14,124 bases of DNA, taken from the NCBI GenBank assembly GCA_905204385.1, contig CAJKZL010000024.1:1-14124 (forward strand). The letters are read 5' to 3'. Origin of the DNA: an uncultured Odoribacter sp. (lineage in GTDB: Bacteria; Bacteroidota; Bacteroidia; Bacteroidales; Marinifilaceae). Below, piece after piece: positions 7,515 through 13,691 of this stretch (position 1 is the stretch's first letter; every line of letters begins with the position of its first letter). The notes below the pieces were generated by a model that was not told the origin of the DNA, made no database searches, and saw only the letters and a list, made by a program, of their open reading frames with translations. The position numbers and the translations under genes were made by a program.

Positions 7515-8309
7515 ATGAACGACTCAGGTGAACAGGAAATGACTTTCTGGGATCATCTGGATGAACTCAGAAAAGTCTTTTTCCGCAGTGCTCTGGCAGT
7601 GATGATCATAGCAAGCGTGGCTTTTTGTTTTAAGGATTTTTTGTTCCATATCGTTCTTGCTCCTCAAAAATCCGATTTTATTTTATATCGGTTTTTCAAC
7701 CGTTTGGCCACAGTCTTTTCCATGCCCGCTCTGAGCGTGGAAGATTTTCATGTGGATCTGATCAACACCCAACTGACTTCCCAGTTTATGATCCATCTCA
7801 GTGTATCCTTTTATGCAGGCTTATTACTGGCTTCCCCTTATCTCATTTATCTTCTTTTCGGATTCGTCAGTCCGGCACTTCATCAAGCGGAACGACAAAC
7901 CTGCCTTAAAGTTCTTATTCCGGCTTTCTTTCTTTTCCTGACCGGGATACTACTGAACTATTATGTGATATTTCCTTTGTCTTTCCGCTTTCTGGCCACT
8001 TACCAAGTCAGCGAAACTGTCATTAATATGATTTCGTTGTCTTCCTACATCAGCAGTTTTACCATGCTTTCTTTACTCCTGGGAGCGGCATTCGAAATAC
8101 CCGTTATCGCTTATTTTTTAGCCAAGCTGAAGTGGGTAGACAGCAGTATGCTAAAAAAATTCAGGAAACATTCGCTAGTAGGCATACTGATCGTAGCTGC
8201 GATTATTACACCGACTTCCGATGTTTTTACCTTATTACTGGTTTCCCTTCCCCTTTACCTGCTTTATGAATTGAGCATTTGGGTTGTAGGACGTACCAAT
8301 TCCCTCTGA
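7515..8309 (+). CDS. tatC: Twin-arginine translocase subunit TatC
   Basis: Multi-spanning receptor of the Tat translocase that recognises twin-arginine signal peptides. The 264-aa protein starts with a short cytoplasmic segment carrying the family signature (FWDHLDELRKVFFRS, residues 11-25), which contains the conserved glutamate region for signal binding. About six hydrophobic segments follow, near residues 26-44, 95-117, 131-155, 173-196, 205-223 and 236-256. Conserved pieces include SPYLIYLLFGFVSPAL, FEIPVIAYFLAK and ITPTSDVFTLLLVSLPLYLLYE. The last 46 bases overlap the 3' end of the convergent acpH-like gene. None of the exported proteins in this window has a twin-arginine signal, so its cargo lies elsewhere. 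Confidence 0.96.
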   Translation: MNDSGEQEMTFWDHLDELRKVFFRSALAVMIIASVAFCFKDFLFHIVLAPQKSDFILYRFFNRLATVFSMPALSVEDFHVDLINTQLTSQFMIHLSVSFYAGLLLASPYLIYLLFGFVSPALHQAERQTCLKVLIPAFFLFLTGILLNYYVIFPLSFRFLATYQVSETVINMISLSSYISSFTMLSLLLGAAFEIPVIAYFLAKLKWVDSSMLKKFRKHSLVGILIVAAIITPTSDVFTLLLVSLPLYLLYELSIWVVGRTNSL

Positions 8310-8869
8310 CACATATTTTGGATTTCCGGAAAAAAAGCCGAAAATAAATCCCACAGGCTTTCCTGATGGTCAGCCAGAAAAGCCATTGCCCTGTACGGAT
8401 CTATCTGTAATCCACGGTATTCGGTCATGATTTCCAGGGAACGCCTCAATCCCTCGGTAGAGGCATATCGCACCAAGCGATTCGTAATCATAAAATGCCA
8501 GATAAAACGTTGAAACCGTTCCGGCAGATAGCGGTAGTTAAGCAGTAAAGCCCAATAGAATCGCCGGGCAAAAGCAGGTAATGAACGGGAAGAGTACTGT
8601 CGAAAATGCCGCGCCAGCAAATAGTCAAAAAATAAATCCGTAACTACCCCCGAATAACGGCCGAAACTACTCCGTCCCATATATACCGCTTCCCTGAATA
8701 AGGGATGGGAATCCGCAAACTCATCGATCTTCCGGTGAAGCAGCATGCCTTTCTGCATTTGTCCGGGATAGCGAAGGTATGCACGTCCTTTGACGGCATC
8801 CCCCACGAAATTCCCGATCTGTACCTTAGTATCGGTTCCCGATAAAAAAATATGCGCCAGATAATTCAT
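8264..8869 (-). CDS. acpH: Acyl carrier protein phosphodiesterase family protein (AcpH/DUF479)
   Basis: The family hydrolyses the 4'-phosphopantetheine arm from holo-ACP, returning it to apo-ACP in the cytoplasm. The 201-aa protein has the full pattern: MNYLAHIFLSG at the start, NFVGDAVKGR (about 19-28), LLHRKIDEFADSHP (about 43-56) and VVTDLFFDYLLARHF (about 75-89). These supply the His/Asp residues of the predicted metal site. Length matches the family (about 190-200). It sits 96 nt downstream of the disrupted rclA homologue on the same strand, and its end overlaps tatC by 46 nt. No promoter box was found just upstream, so it may depend on transcription from the rcl cluster. In vivo role of such proteins in Bacteroidota is unproven. 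Confidence 0.9.
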   Translation of the reverse strand: MNYLAHIFLSGTDTKVQIGNFVGDAVKGRAYLRYPGQMQKGMLLHRKIDEFADSHPLFREAVYMGRSSFGRYSGVVTDLFFDYLLARHFRQYSSRSLPAFARRFYWALLLNYRYLPERFQRFIWHFMITNRLVRYASTEGLRRSLEIMTEYRGLQIDPYRAMAFLADHQESLWDLFSAFFPEIQNMCQRELVRPTTQMLNS

Positions 8870-8927
8870 GAACTGCTGAATTGAAGTTGCTAAGCTACAT
8901 ATTTTGTTCCGTAAAAGAGTTCATCAG

Positions 8928-8940
8928 CCCCCCCTTTTTT
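8928..8940. repeat. C7T6 homopolymer pair (A6G7 on the minus strand)
   Basis: Seven C's then six T's lie in the 96-nt gap between the rclA homologue and acpH, about 60 nt upstream of the acpH start. Runs of this length can slip during replication. This one is outside any reading frame, so it could only alter spacing in the acpH leader or promoter. Confidence 0.5.
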
Positions 8941-8965
8941 CATCACACTGCCCGGTAACCTATAT

Positions 8966-10339
8966 TCAAAAGCTGAATAAATCATTCAAAGCCTCGCTGA
9001 TCGTGGGATGAGTATAAATCTGATCGCGCAGAACCGTATAATCCAAACCTGCTTTCATCGCCAGGGATACAATATTAATGACTTCGGCCGAATCGGGCCC
9101 GAACAGCGTACATCCCAGAATTTTTCCGCTCTCTGCATCGACCACTGATTTTAGCAATCCTGCCGTACCCCCTAATACCCGTGCCCTGGGAATAGAAGCC
9201 ACGGAAATGGTTTTCGCCTTCACCTTATACCCCTTTTCTACCGCTTCTTTTTCGGTCATACCTATTCTGGACAAGGGCGGGTCGATAAACACCGAATAGG
9301 CAACAGGTTCCCGGTCGGCGGTTGTCCGCTTTCCTTTTCCAAAGAGCTGATCCTTGACAATTCTGTAATCATCCTGGGAGATATAGGTAAACTGTAATCC
9401 TCCTTTTACATCTCCCATCGCCCAAACGTCCGGAGCCGTAGTTTTTAAGCGTTCGTCGACGAGAATGGCTCCCCTTTCATCGGTCGCTATTCCGGCAGCT
9501 CCCGGATTCAGACTTTCCGTAGCAGGTTTCCGTCCCGTCGCGACTAAAACGGCATCGGCAAATACATCGTGAAACTCCTGGGCCGAATTATCCCGGTAAT
9601 GAACAATAGTTTCTTCGTCCGTATCCTGAATCTCTTCGACACGAGCATTGAAACGTAACTCGATTCCTTTGCTTTCCAGAACCTTACGAACGGATTCCGC
9701 CACATCGTCATCTTCCCTTCCGGCTATTCCCGAAGAGGTCTCCAACACGATCACCTTGCTACCGAACTCCGCAAACATGGAAGCAAATTCCAACCCGATA
9801 TATCCCCCGCCAATGATGACCAAACGTTCCGGCAAAATATCCGTTTCCATCAAGGTAGTACTGGTATATACCCGTTGGCTCTCGCGGATTCCCCGTATCG
9901 GCGGAATAACAGGCTGAGCCCCCGTATCGATAAAAATCTGATCTCCACTCAACGTCATTTTATCGGTTTCCGTAGTGACCTCTATCTCTTTGGGCGATAT
10001 AAAGCTTGCCACTCCCGTTATCACATCCACATCCGGCATATCATTCAATGTATCGAAATTTTTCTTCCTGAGAGCGGCCGTGATTACATTCTTTTTAGAG
10101 ATAGCTTACCGGTAAGCCTCCGCTTTTTCCTCAAAAGTATCCGGCTGACTATATTCAGCTACTTTTGCCATATGAATCAAGGCTTTTGTAGGTATACAGG
10201 CGATGTTGATACAGGTACCGCCATACATTGCCGCAGACCTTTCTATCAAAGCTACTTTTTTCCCTCTTTTACCGAGATCGGCAGCCAATAATTTTCCGCC
10301 TTTGCCAAAACCGATTATAATTGCTTCATAGTGTTCCAT
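8966..10339 (-). pseudogene. rclA: RclA-type flavin-dependent disulfide oxidoreductase, interrupted by an in-frame TAA at codon 78
   Basis: RclA of E. coli is a FAD-dependent NAD(P)H oxidoreductase of the mercuric/glutathione reductase superfamily, induced by hypochlorous acid and reported to reduce copper(II). Reading from the ATG at 10339, the FAD motif (IIIGFGKGGK, residues 7-16) and redox pair C43/C48 (GGTCINIACIPTK) come first, then TAA at 10106-10108. The same frame continues without a shift: AISKKNVITAALRKKNF, DMPDVDVI, FIDTGAQPVIPP, the NAD(P)H motif VIIGGGYIGLEFASMF, VWAMGDVKGGLQFTYIS, and the dimer-interface THPTISEALNDLF end. Total reconstructed length is 458 codons, close to E. 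coli RclA (441 aa). All motifs are intact except the one stop, so decay is recent or the stop is an error. The 380-codon distal part could start at TTG 10048 or ATG 10039, but would lack the FAD loop and redox cysteines. It begins 10 nt after the rclC-like stop, preceded by AGGAG. Confidence 0.88.
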
Positions 10340-10349
10340 ACTCCTAAAA

Positions 10350-10943
10350 TTATACTGTTTTTATTTTCTGTAATTTCTGCTTTGCCGAGTCGGCCAGCAA
10401 GATTACCGCACCGGCCAATATGGCAACGTCTTTGATCACCAAGCGTCCCCTTCCCGACAAAAACGGGAAGCCGAAATCACCGTCTCCCAGATCAGGCACC
10501 CAGGATTCAGGCGTGGTGACTAAGAAGGAAAGCGTACCCAGAGTCATAATAATGGCCAATACTGCCCCGATAATTCCAATTTCCGGAGAAAACATACCCA
10601 GAAAAACTAAAATACCGATAGCGACAATCAAAGCTCCTAATCCATACGAAAAAATATAAGTATTGTTCTGTTTATGCCATTCCCGGTTTTCCGCATTGAA
10701 GACCCCTTCGGCATTCATATGTTTTTTGTATTCAGGAGCATCGTACTGATAAAAGAAACTCATAAACGGACTGTTGGCGACAAAAGGGACGATTCCATCC
10801 GCTTCGTAAGCAAAGTATTTCAGCCCTCCGATCCAGACAAAGATAACCAGTATGGCCACACGCATCAGATTTAAACCTAAACGATCCAATGAAGAAGCGA
10901 TACTTAAAAAACGATTGAAATACGCAGACATTTTTGTTTTCAT
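10350..10943 (-). CDS. rclC: RclC/YkgB-type inner-membrane protein (DUF417)
   Basis: Homologue of the inner-membrane protein of the E. coli reactive-chlorine-resistance locus; its biochemical role is unknown. The chosen ATG at 10943 gives 197 aa, the same length as E. coli RclC; the open frame also offers an upstream TTG (10952) and an internal ATG (10931). Four hydrophobic segments are visible (about residues 26-42, 96-115, 122-144 and 172-189). Family blocks include WIGGLKYFAYEADGIVPFVANSP, MSFFYQY, TLSFLVTTPESWVPDLG, FPFLSGRGRLVIKD and AGAVILLADSA. These align closely with my recollection of RclC. It is directly followed by rclA (10-nt gap). Upstream lies a -7 box with an AraC-type repeat, so the pair is probably activated by the adjacent regulator. 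No rclB-like gene is present. Confidence 0.92.
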   Translation of the reverse strand: MKTKMSAYFNRFLSIASSLDRLGLNLMRVAILVIFVWIGGLKYFAYEADGIVPFVANSPFMSFFYQYDAPEYKKHMNAEGVFNAENREWHKQNNTYIFSYGLGALIVAIGILVFLGMFSPEIGIIGAVLAIIMTLGTLSFLVTTPESWVPDLGDGDFGFPFLSGRGRLVIKDVAILAGAVILLADSAKQKLQKIKTV

Positions 10944-10974
10944 ACTATTCAATATTTAATGATTTATTCTGAAA

Positions 10975-10982
10975 CAAAAATA
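10975..10982 (-). promoter_or_regulatory. -7 promoter element of the rclC-rclA operon
   Basis: TATTTTTG on the minus strand matches TAnnTTTG. The place where the -33 TTTG should be (about 11003-11006) reads AACG instead, as expected for a promoter that needs an activator. The RNA start would be near 10968, giving a leader of about 25 nt to the ATG at 10943. Confidence 0.55.
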
Positions 10983-11003
10983 CTGCATACCTCCGGTTTG
11001 CGC

Positions 11004-11040
11004 GTTGATGATTTTCCCCGAAAAGTTTACAATTTTCCCC
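11004..11040 (-). promoter_or_regulatory. Direct repeat with 21-bp period, candidate AraC-family operator
   Basis: On the minus strand GGGGAAAATTGTAAAC (11040-11025) and GGGGAAAATCATCAAC (11019-11004) match at 13 of 16 positions and start 21 bp apart, two helical turns. AraC-family activators commonly bind two direct half-sites with about this period next to, or overlapping, the -35 region. The proximal copy ends 21 nt before the -7 box, just where the -33 element would be. It lies between the AraC-type gene and rclC. Confidence 0.55.
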
Positions 11041-11051
11041 TAAGGAAAAAC

Positions 11052-11948
11052 TCATCGGTGTTTTTTCCGAAGTTCGGAACAACTCATACCGGTGGCATTT
11101 TTAAAGAAACGGGCAAAACTGGCCTGTTCTTCAAAGCCTAACATCAAGGCAATTTCCTTAGAACTTTTAGAAGTGTATAGCAATAAACGTCTGGCTTCAG
11201 CCTCGATGCGGCCATGGATAATATGAATAGCCGATGGCAATCCATAAGCGGACAAAGTATTCGCCAATGTTTTAGGAGACTTATTCAACATATCGGCATA
11301 TTCCTGCACCTGTTTCTTTTCCCGGAAATGAGTATCTACCAAGACATAGAATTTCCGCACCGTCTCAAACTGCATTCCGTTCTCCCTTTCGCCTCCGAGT
11401 TGATGCTGAACAATACGGGTACATAAAATAATAAAGCGTTTCAGTAAAATCCTTAACATTTCTTCCTGCAGATGGTCTTTCGAAGAAAACTCGTCCTGCA
11501 AAATGCCGGTCAATGTCCTGATTTTTCTCCAATTATATTCATCGGGCATGAATTTCACCAAATGAGAAGAACCGTGAAACAATAATCCGTTACACGAAAC
11601 TTCATGATCATTCCCATGAATACAATAAAAATTGCTGTTGAATAACAAAGCACTATAAACACCTTCTACCTTCAAAAACCGGATATGATGCAAAGGCGTT
11701 AAAGTCAGCATTTCATTTTGACAAAGGCTGATTTCCTGATCGTCTATTTCCAGAAGCATCTGCCCCTCCGTTACCCAGATAAATTTATAAAGAGCCCGGT
11801 TACGCAGCAATGCTTCATTTTCCTGCAAACAACCGGTATAGGCCAGCACTCCTTTTAGTTTGTGATTTTCGAAAACTAAATTCATCTTGTCCAAATATTT
11901 CCGGATATTCAAAAGCCTTTCTCCGAGTAAAAAATGATATATACCCAA
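11052..11948 (-). CDS. AraC-family transcriptional regulator, probable activator of the rcl-type operon
   Basis: The N-terminal half (about residues 22-190) is a cupin-like sensor (GCLQENEALL, ITEG-type FIWVTEGQMLLEIDDQE, LTLTPLHHIRFLKVEG, FYCIHGNDHEVSCNG). The C-terminal part (about 200-297) has the two AraC helix-turn-helix motifs (VQEYADMLNKSPKTLANTL and SKEIALMLGFEEQASFARFFKNATGMSCSELRKK). Length of 298 aa is usual. ATG 11948 gives the longest frame, but the ATG at 11885 (MNLVFENHK) is a plausible alternative that drops 21 residues. Several cysteines (C40, C76, C109, C119 from the long start) could be redox-sensitive, as in E. coli RclR, which senses hypochlorous acid through cysteines; equivalence is not shown. 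It sits directly upstream of, and in the same direction as, rclC-rclA and is divergent from the lipoprotein gene. Family is certain; the target is inferred. Confidence 0.9.
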   Translation of the reverse strand: MGIYHFLLGERLLNIRKYLDKMNLVFENHKLKGVLAYTGCLQENEALLRNRALYKFIWVTEGQMLLEIDDQEISLCQNEMLTLTPLHHIRFLKVEGVYSALLFNSNFYCIHGNDHEVSCNGLLFHGSSHLVKFMPDEYNWRKIRTLTGILQDEFSSKDHLQEEMLRILLKRFIILCTRIVQHQLGGERENGMQFETVRKFYVLVDTHFREKKQVQEYADMLNKSPKTLANTLSAYGLPSAIHIIHGRIEAEARRLLLYTSKSSKEIALMLGFEEQASFARFFKNATGMSCSELRKKHR

Positions 11949-12020
11949 CCTAAGGTTCCGTCTTTACCCCGATCGGAACGGCAAAACCTTCCTTCCCTCT
12001 GAAACGTACAACTTAGAAAA

Positions 12021-12028
12021 CAAAAATA
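12021..12028 (-). promoter_or_regulatory. Possible -7 element for the AraC-family gene
   Basis: TATTTTTG on the minus strand matches TAnnTTTG. The -33 position has TTTTC rather than TTTG and the surroundings are AT-rich, so a chance match is possible. It would start RNA about 65 nt upstream of ATG 11948. No equivalent box was found for the divergent lipoprotein gene. Confidence 0.3.
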
Positions 12029-12044
12029 AGTAAAAAACACCAAT

Positions 12045-12872
12045 ATGAAAACGAAATCTTTAATGTTTCTTGTTCTGCTCATCGGCGGAATCATGATGAC
12101 GGGCTGCAATTCCAAAAAATACCGGCCCGATAACTCAGTTGTAAAAGCATTTAATCAAGCTTACCCCAAAGCCGCAAAAATCGAATGGGAACAAAAAAGC
12201 GGGTATGAGGTTGCAGAATTTCATGACGACGGCATTCAAAAAGAAGCCTGGTTCGATAAAAATGGGAAATGGGCCATGACGGAAAGTAAAATCAAGTACA
12301 ATGCTCTTCCCAGAGAAATCCGGAATCATTTTGAGAAAAGCATCAACGGCACCTGGAAAAAAGAAGACATGGAGAAAATCGAACAAGCCGGAATGAAACC
12401 CATCTATGTCATCGAAATCGAAAAAGGAGGACTGGACACCGACCTGTATTACACCGAGGACGGCAACCTGGCACATGCCATAAACGACATCAAAAAAGAA
12501 TCTAAACGGGGATATACCCCAACAACGGCAGCAATGACCGCTTTAGTGAGACAGAAATATCCGGATGCAACCATTATTACGTCGGAATTGGAAAAAGGAA
12601 AATACGAAATCGATATTTGGGATAACGGCAGGGCCAAAGAAGTGATCTATCAGGGCAATAAATGGGAATCCACTTCCTGGAAAGTCAGCAAGTCCGAGGT
12701 ACCTACAGTAGTGATGGAAGCCTACCGCAAGTCAGCTTACGGAAAATATGCCATCGACGACAAACATTACATAGAGACCCCTCAAAGGTCATTCTATAGA
12801 ATCGAACTGGAACAAGGAGGTAAGGAAGTCCATCTGTCCATCGACCAAAACGGTAACGTAAAAGAAGATTAA
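12045..12872 (+). CDS. Lipoprotein with two PepSY-like (DUF2874) domains
   Basis: Secreted lipoprotein of unknown function. A lipoprotein signal peptide ends in M-T-G-C with C21 as the acylated residue (MFLVLLIGGIMMTGC). The following residues (NSKKY) lack the acidic stretch used for surface export in Bacteroidota, so a periplasm-facing location is likelier. The rest is two similar halves, each a PepSY-like/beta-lactamase-inhibitor-like fold: first VKAFNQAYPKAAKIEW...YEVAEFHDDG...WFDKNGKW followed by LPREIRNHFEKS...YVIEIEKGG, and second ALVRQKYPDATII...YEIDIWDNG followed by VPTVVMEAYRKS...YRIELEQGGKEVHLSIDQNG. Families like this are common in Bacteroidota periplasm, sometimes near stress or two-component genes, without a known activity. 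It diverges from the AraC-type gene and ends at a strong terminator. Confidence 0.88.
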   Translation: MKTKSLMFLVLLIGGIMMTGCNSKKYRPDNSVVKAFNQAYPKAAKIEWEQKSGYEVAEFHDDGIQKEAWFDKNGKWAMTESKIKYNALPREIRNHFEKSINGTWKKEDMEKIEQAGMKPIYVIEIEKGGLDTDLYYTEDGNLAHAINDIKKESKRGYTPTTAAMTALVRQKYPDATIITSELEKGKYEIDIWDNGRAKEVIYQGNKWESTSWKVSKSEVPTVVMEAYRKSAYGKYAIDDKHYIETPQRSFYRIELEQGGKEVHLSIDQNGNVKED

Positions 12873-12893
12873 ATACTCACTTTTTCGAAAGAC

Positions 12894-12928
12894 AAGGGGA
12901 ATGCTTTTACAAGGTATTCCCCTTATTT
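12894..12928 (+). terminator. Intrinsic terminator of the PepSY lipoprotein gene
   Basis: AAGGGGAAT (12894-12902) pairs perfectly with ATTCCCCTT (12916-12924), extended inward by G-U and G-C pairs, and is followed by ATTTTAATATTT. It starts 22 nt after the lipoprotein stop codon. Confidence 0.88.
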
Positions 12929-13139
12929 TAATATTTCTGTCATTTTTTCAGATGTAACGACAAAATTTCTTTTCTTTAAAACAAAAACTGTCAACATTAC
13001 ACAATCATCTAATATCCAATACAATACAAACCAACACCTTGGTTATTCTTTTTCTTTATAGATCAAACGATTAGACATAAACTTTACATTTTTCTTTTGT
13101 CCTCTCTTTATTCCGGCACAAGTATTGAAAGCAATAAAG

Positions 13140-13163
13140 TGAATTTGCCTACAAACAAATTCA
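13140..13163. repeat. 8-bp inverted repeat in the hsp20 leader region
   Basis: TGAATTTG (13140-13147) and CAAATTCA (13156-13163) are perfect inverted copies with an 8-nt spacer, about 42 nt before the hsp20 ATG. The arrangement resembles the geometry of a repressor operator but not the sequence of the CIRCE element. It could equally fold in the leader RNA. Confidence 0.45.
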
Positions 13164-13191
13164 TAAACAAGAAAGTCTAATTAAACAAAAT

Positions 13192-13197
13192 AGGAGG
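13192..13197 (+). promoter_or_regulatory. Strong Shine-Dalgarno sequence of hsp20
   Basis: AGGAGG lies 8 nt before the ATG at 13206. Bacteroidota genes usually do without a strong Shine-Dalgarno sequence, so this near-perfect one is notable and suggests high translation on demand. It fixes the start codon. Confidence 0.7.
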
Positions 13198-13205
13198 ATT
13201 GAATT

Positions 13206-13634
13206 ATGGTACCTGTAAGAAGAACACAGAGTTGGTTGCCGGATATCTTTAATGATTTCTTCGACAATACATGGATGGAAAAAGCAAATGCAACAGCACC
13301 GGCTATTAACATCCGTGAAACCGAAACCGCTTATGAGATCGAGGTGGCGGCACCGGGAATGACTAAAGAGGATTTCGACATCAAAGTAGTGAACAACAAC
13401 CAATTGCTTGTAACCATGGAAAAGAAGAAGGAGCAAAAGGAAGACCAAAAAGAAGGCCGTTATCTGAGACGCGAATTCTCTTACACCAAGTTTCAACAAG
13501 CGATGATCCTGCCCGAGGACGCCGAAAAAGAAAAAATCGAAGCTAAAGTGGAACACGGTGTTCTGACCATCGGTATTCCGAAGCAATGTGCTAAACCGGA
13601 AGACAAAGAAGGCCGGGTGATCGAGATCAAATAA
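13206..13634 (+). CDS. hsp20: Hsp20/alpha-crystallin small heat-shock protein
   Basis: ATP-independent holdase chaperone that binds unfolding proteins in the cytoplasm. The 142-aa protein has an N-terminal arm (DIFNDFFDNTW), the alpha-crystallin domain (about residues 32-130: PAINIRETETAYEIEVAAPGMTKEDFDIKV, YLRREFSYTKFQQAMILPEDAE, KIEAKVEHGVLTIGIPK) and a short C-terminal tail with the I/V-x-I/V oligomerisation motif (RVIEIK). Length and all blocks are usual for bacterial Hsp20. A lysine/glutamate-rich loop (KKKEQKEDQKEGR) lies between beta strands. It is monocistronic, with a strong ribosome-binding site and a terminator right after its stop; leader structure may regulate it. Confidence 0.97.
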   Translation: MVPVRRTQSWLPDIFNDFFDNTWMEKANATAPAINIRETETAYEIEVAAPGMTKEDFDIKVVNNNQLLVTMEKKKEQKEDQKEGRYLRREFSYTKFQQAMILPEDAEKEKIEAKVEHGVLTIGIPKQCAKPEDKEGRVIEIK

Positions 13635-13650
13635 GAGTAGCAACCGCAAA

Positions 13651-13691
13651 AAGCATCTCTGGAAATGTCCGTTTCCAGAGATGCTTATTTT
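13651..13691. terminator. Bidirectional terminator between hsp20 and the LuxR-type gene
   Basis: AAGCATCTCTGGAAA (13651-13665) and TTTCCAGAGATGCTT (13672-13686) form a perfect 15-bp stem with a 6-nt loop. On the plus strand ATTTTTAAA follows; on the minus strand TTTTT follows. It sits 17 nt after the hsp20 stop and 5 nt after the stop of the convergent gene, so it can serve both. Confidence 0.92.

Larger units (their letters stand above)
12873..13205. other. Intergenic region between lipoprotein and hsp20
   Basis: 333 bases without a supported gene. It contains the lipoprotein terminator (12894-12928), a long AT-rich unassigned stretch, an inverted repeat (13140-13163) and the hsp20 ribosome-binding site (13192-13197). 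No full TAnnTTTG promoter was found; TACATTTT at 13085-13092 and TGAATTTG at 13140-13147 are one-mismatch candidates without a -33 box. Confidence 0.6.

Noticed and set aside
10039..10048. Independent start for a 360-aa oxidoreductase gene
   Set aside because: The frame is continuous with the upstream rclA fragment through one TAA, and the start is a TTG inside conserved RclA sequence; this is one interrupted gene, not two.
1..10339. Stop-codon reassignment to explain the internal TAG and TAA
   Set aside because: TAA and TGA end several intact genes at expected lengths here, and no phage-like or recoded features are present.
12135..12476. Minus-strand open frame of 113 aa inside the PepSY lipoprotein gene
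   Set aside because: Antisense shadow of Lys/Glu-rich coding sequence; no start signals or motifs.
13140..13163. CIRCE (HrcA) operator upstream of hsp20
   Set aside because: The repeat sequence TGAATTTG-N8-CAAATTCA does not match TTAGCACTC-N9-GAGTGCTAA.
13161..13649. Minus-strand open frame of 162 aa covering hsp20
   Set aside because: Antisense to a clear Hsp20 gene and composed of hydrophobic runs arising from the reverse of Lys/Glu codons.
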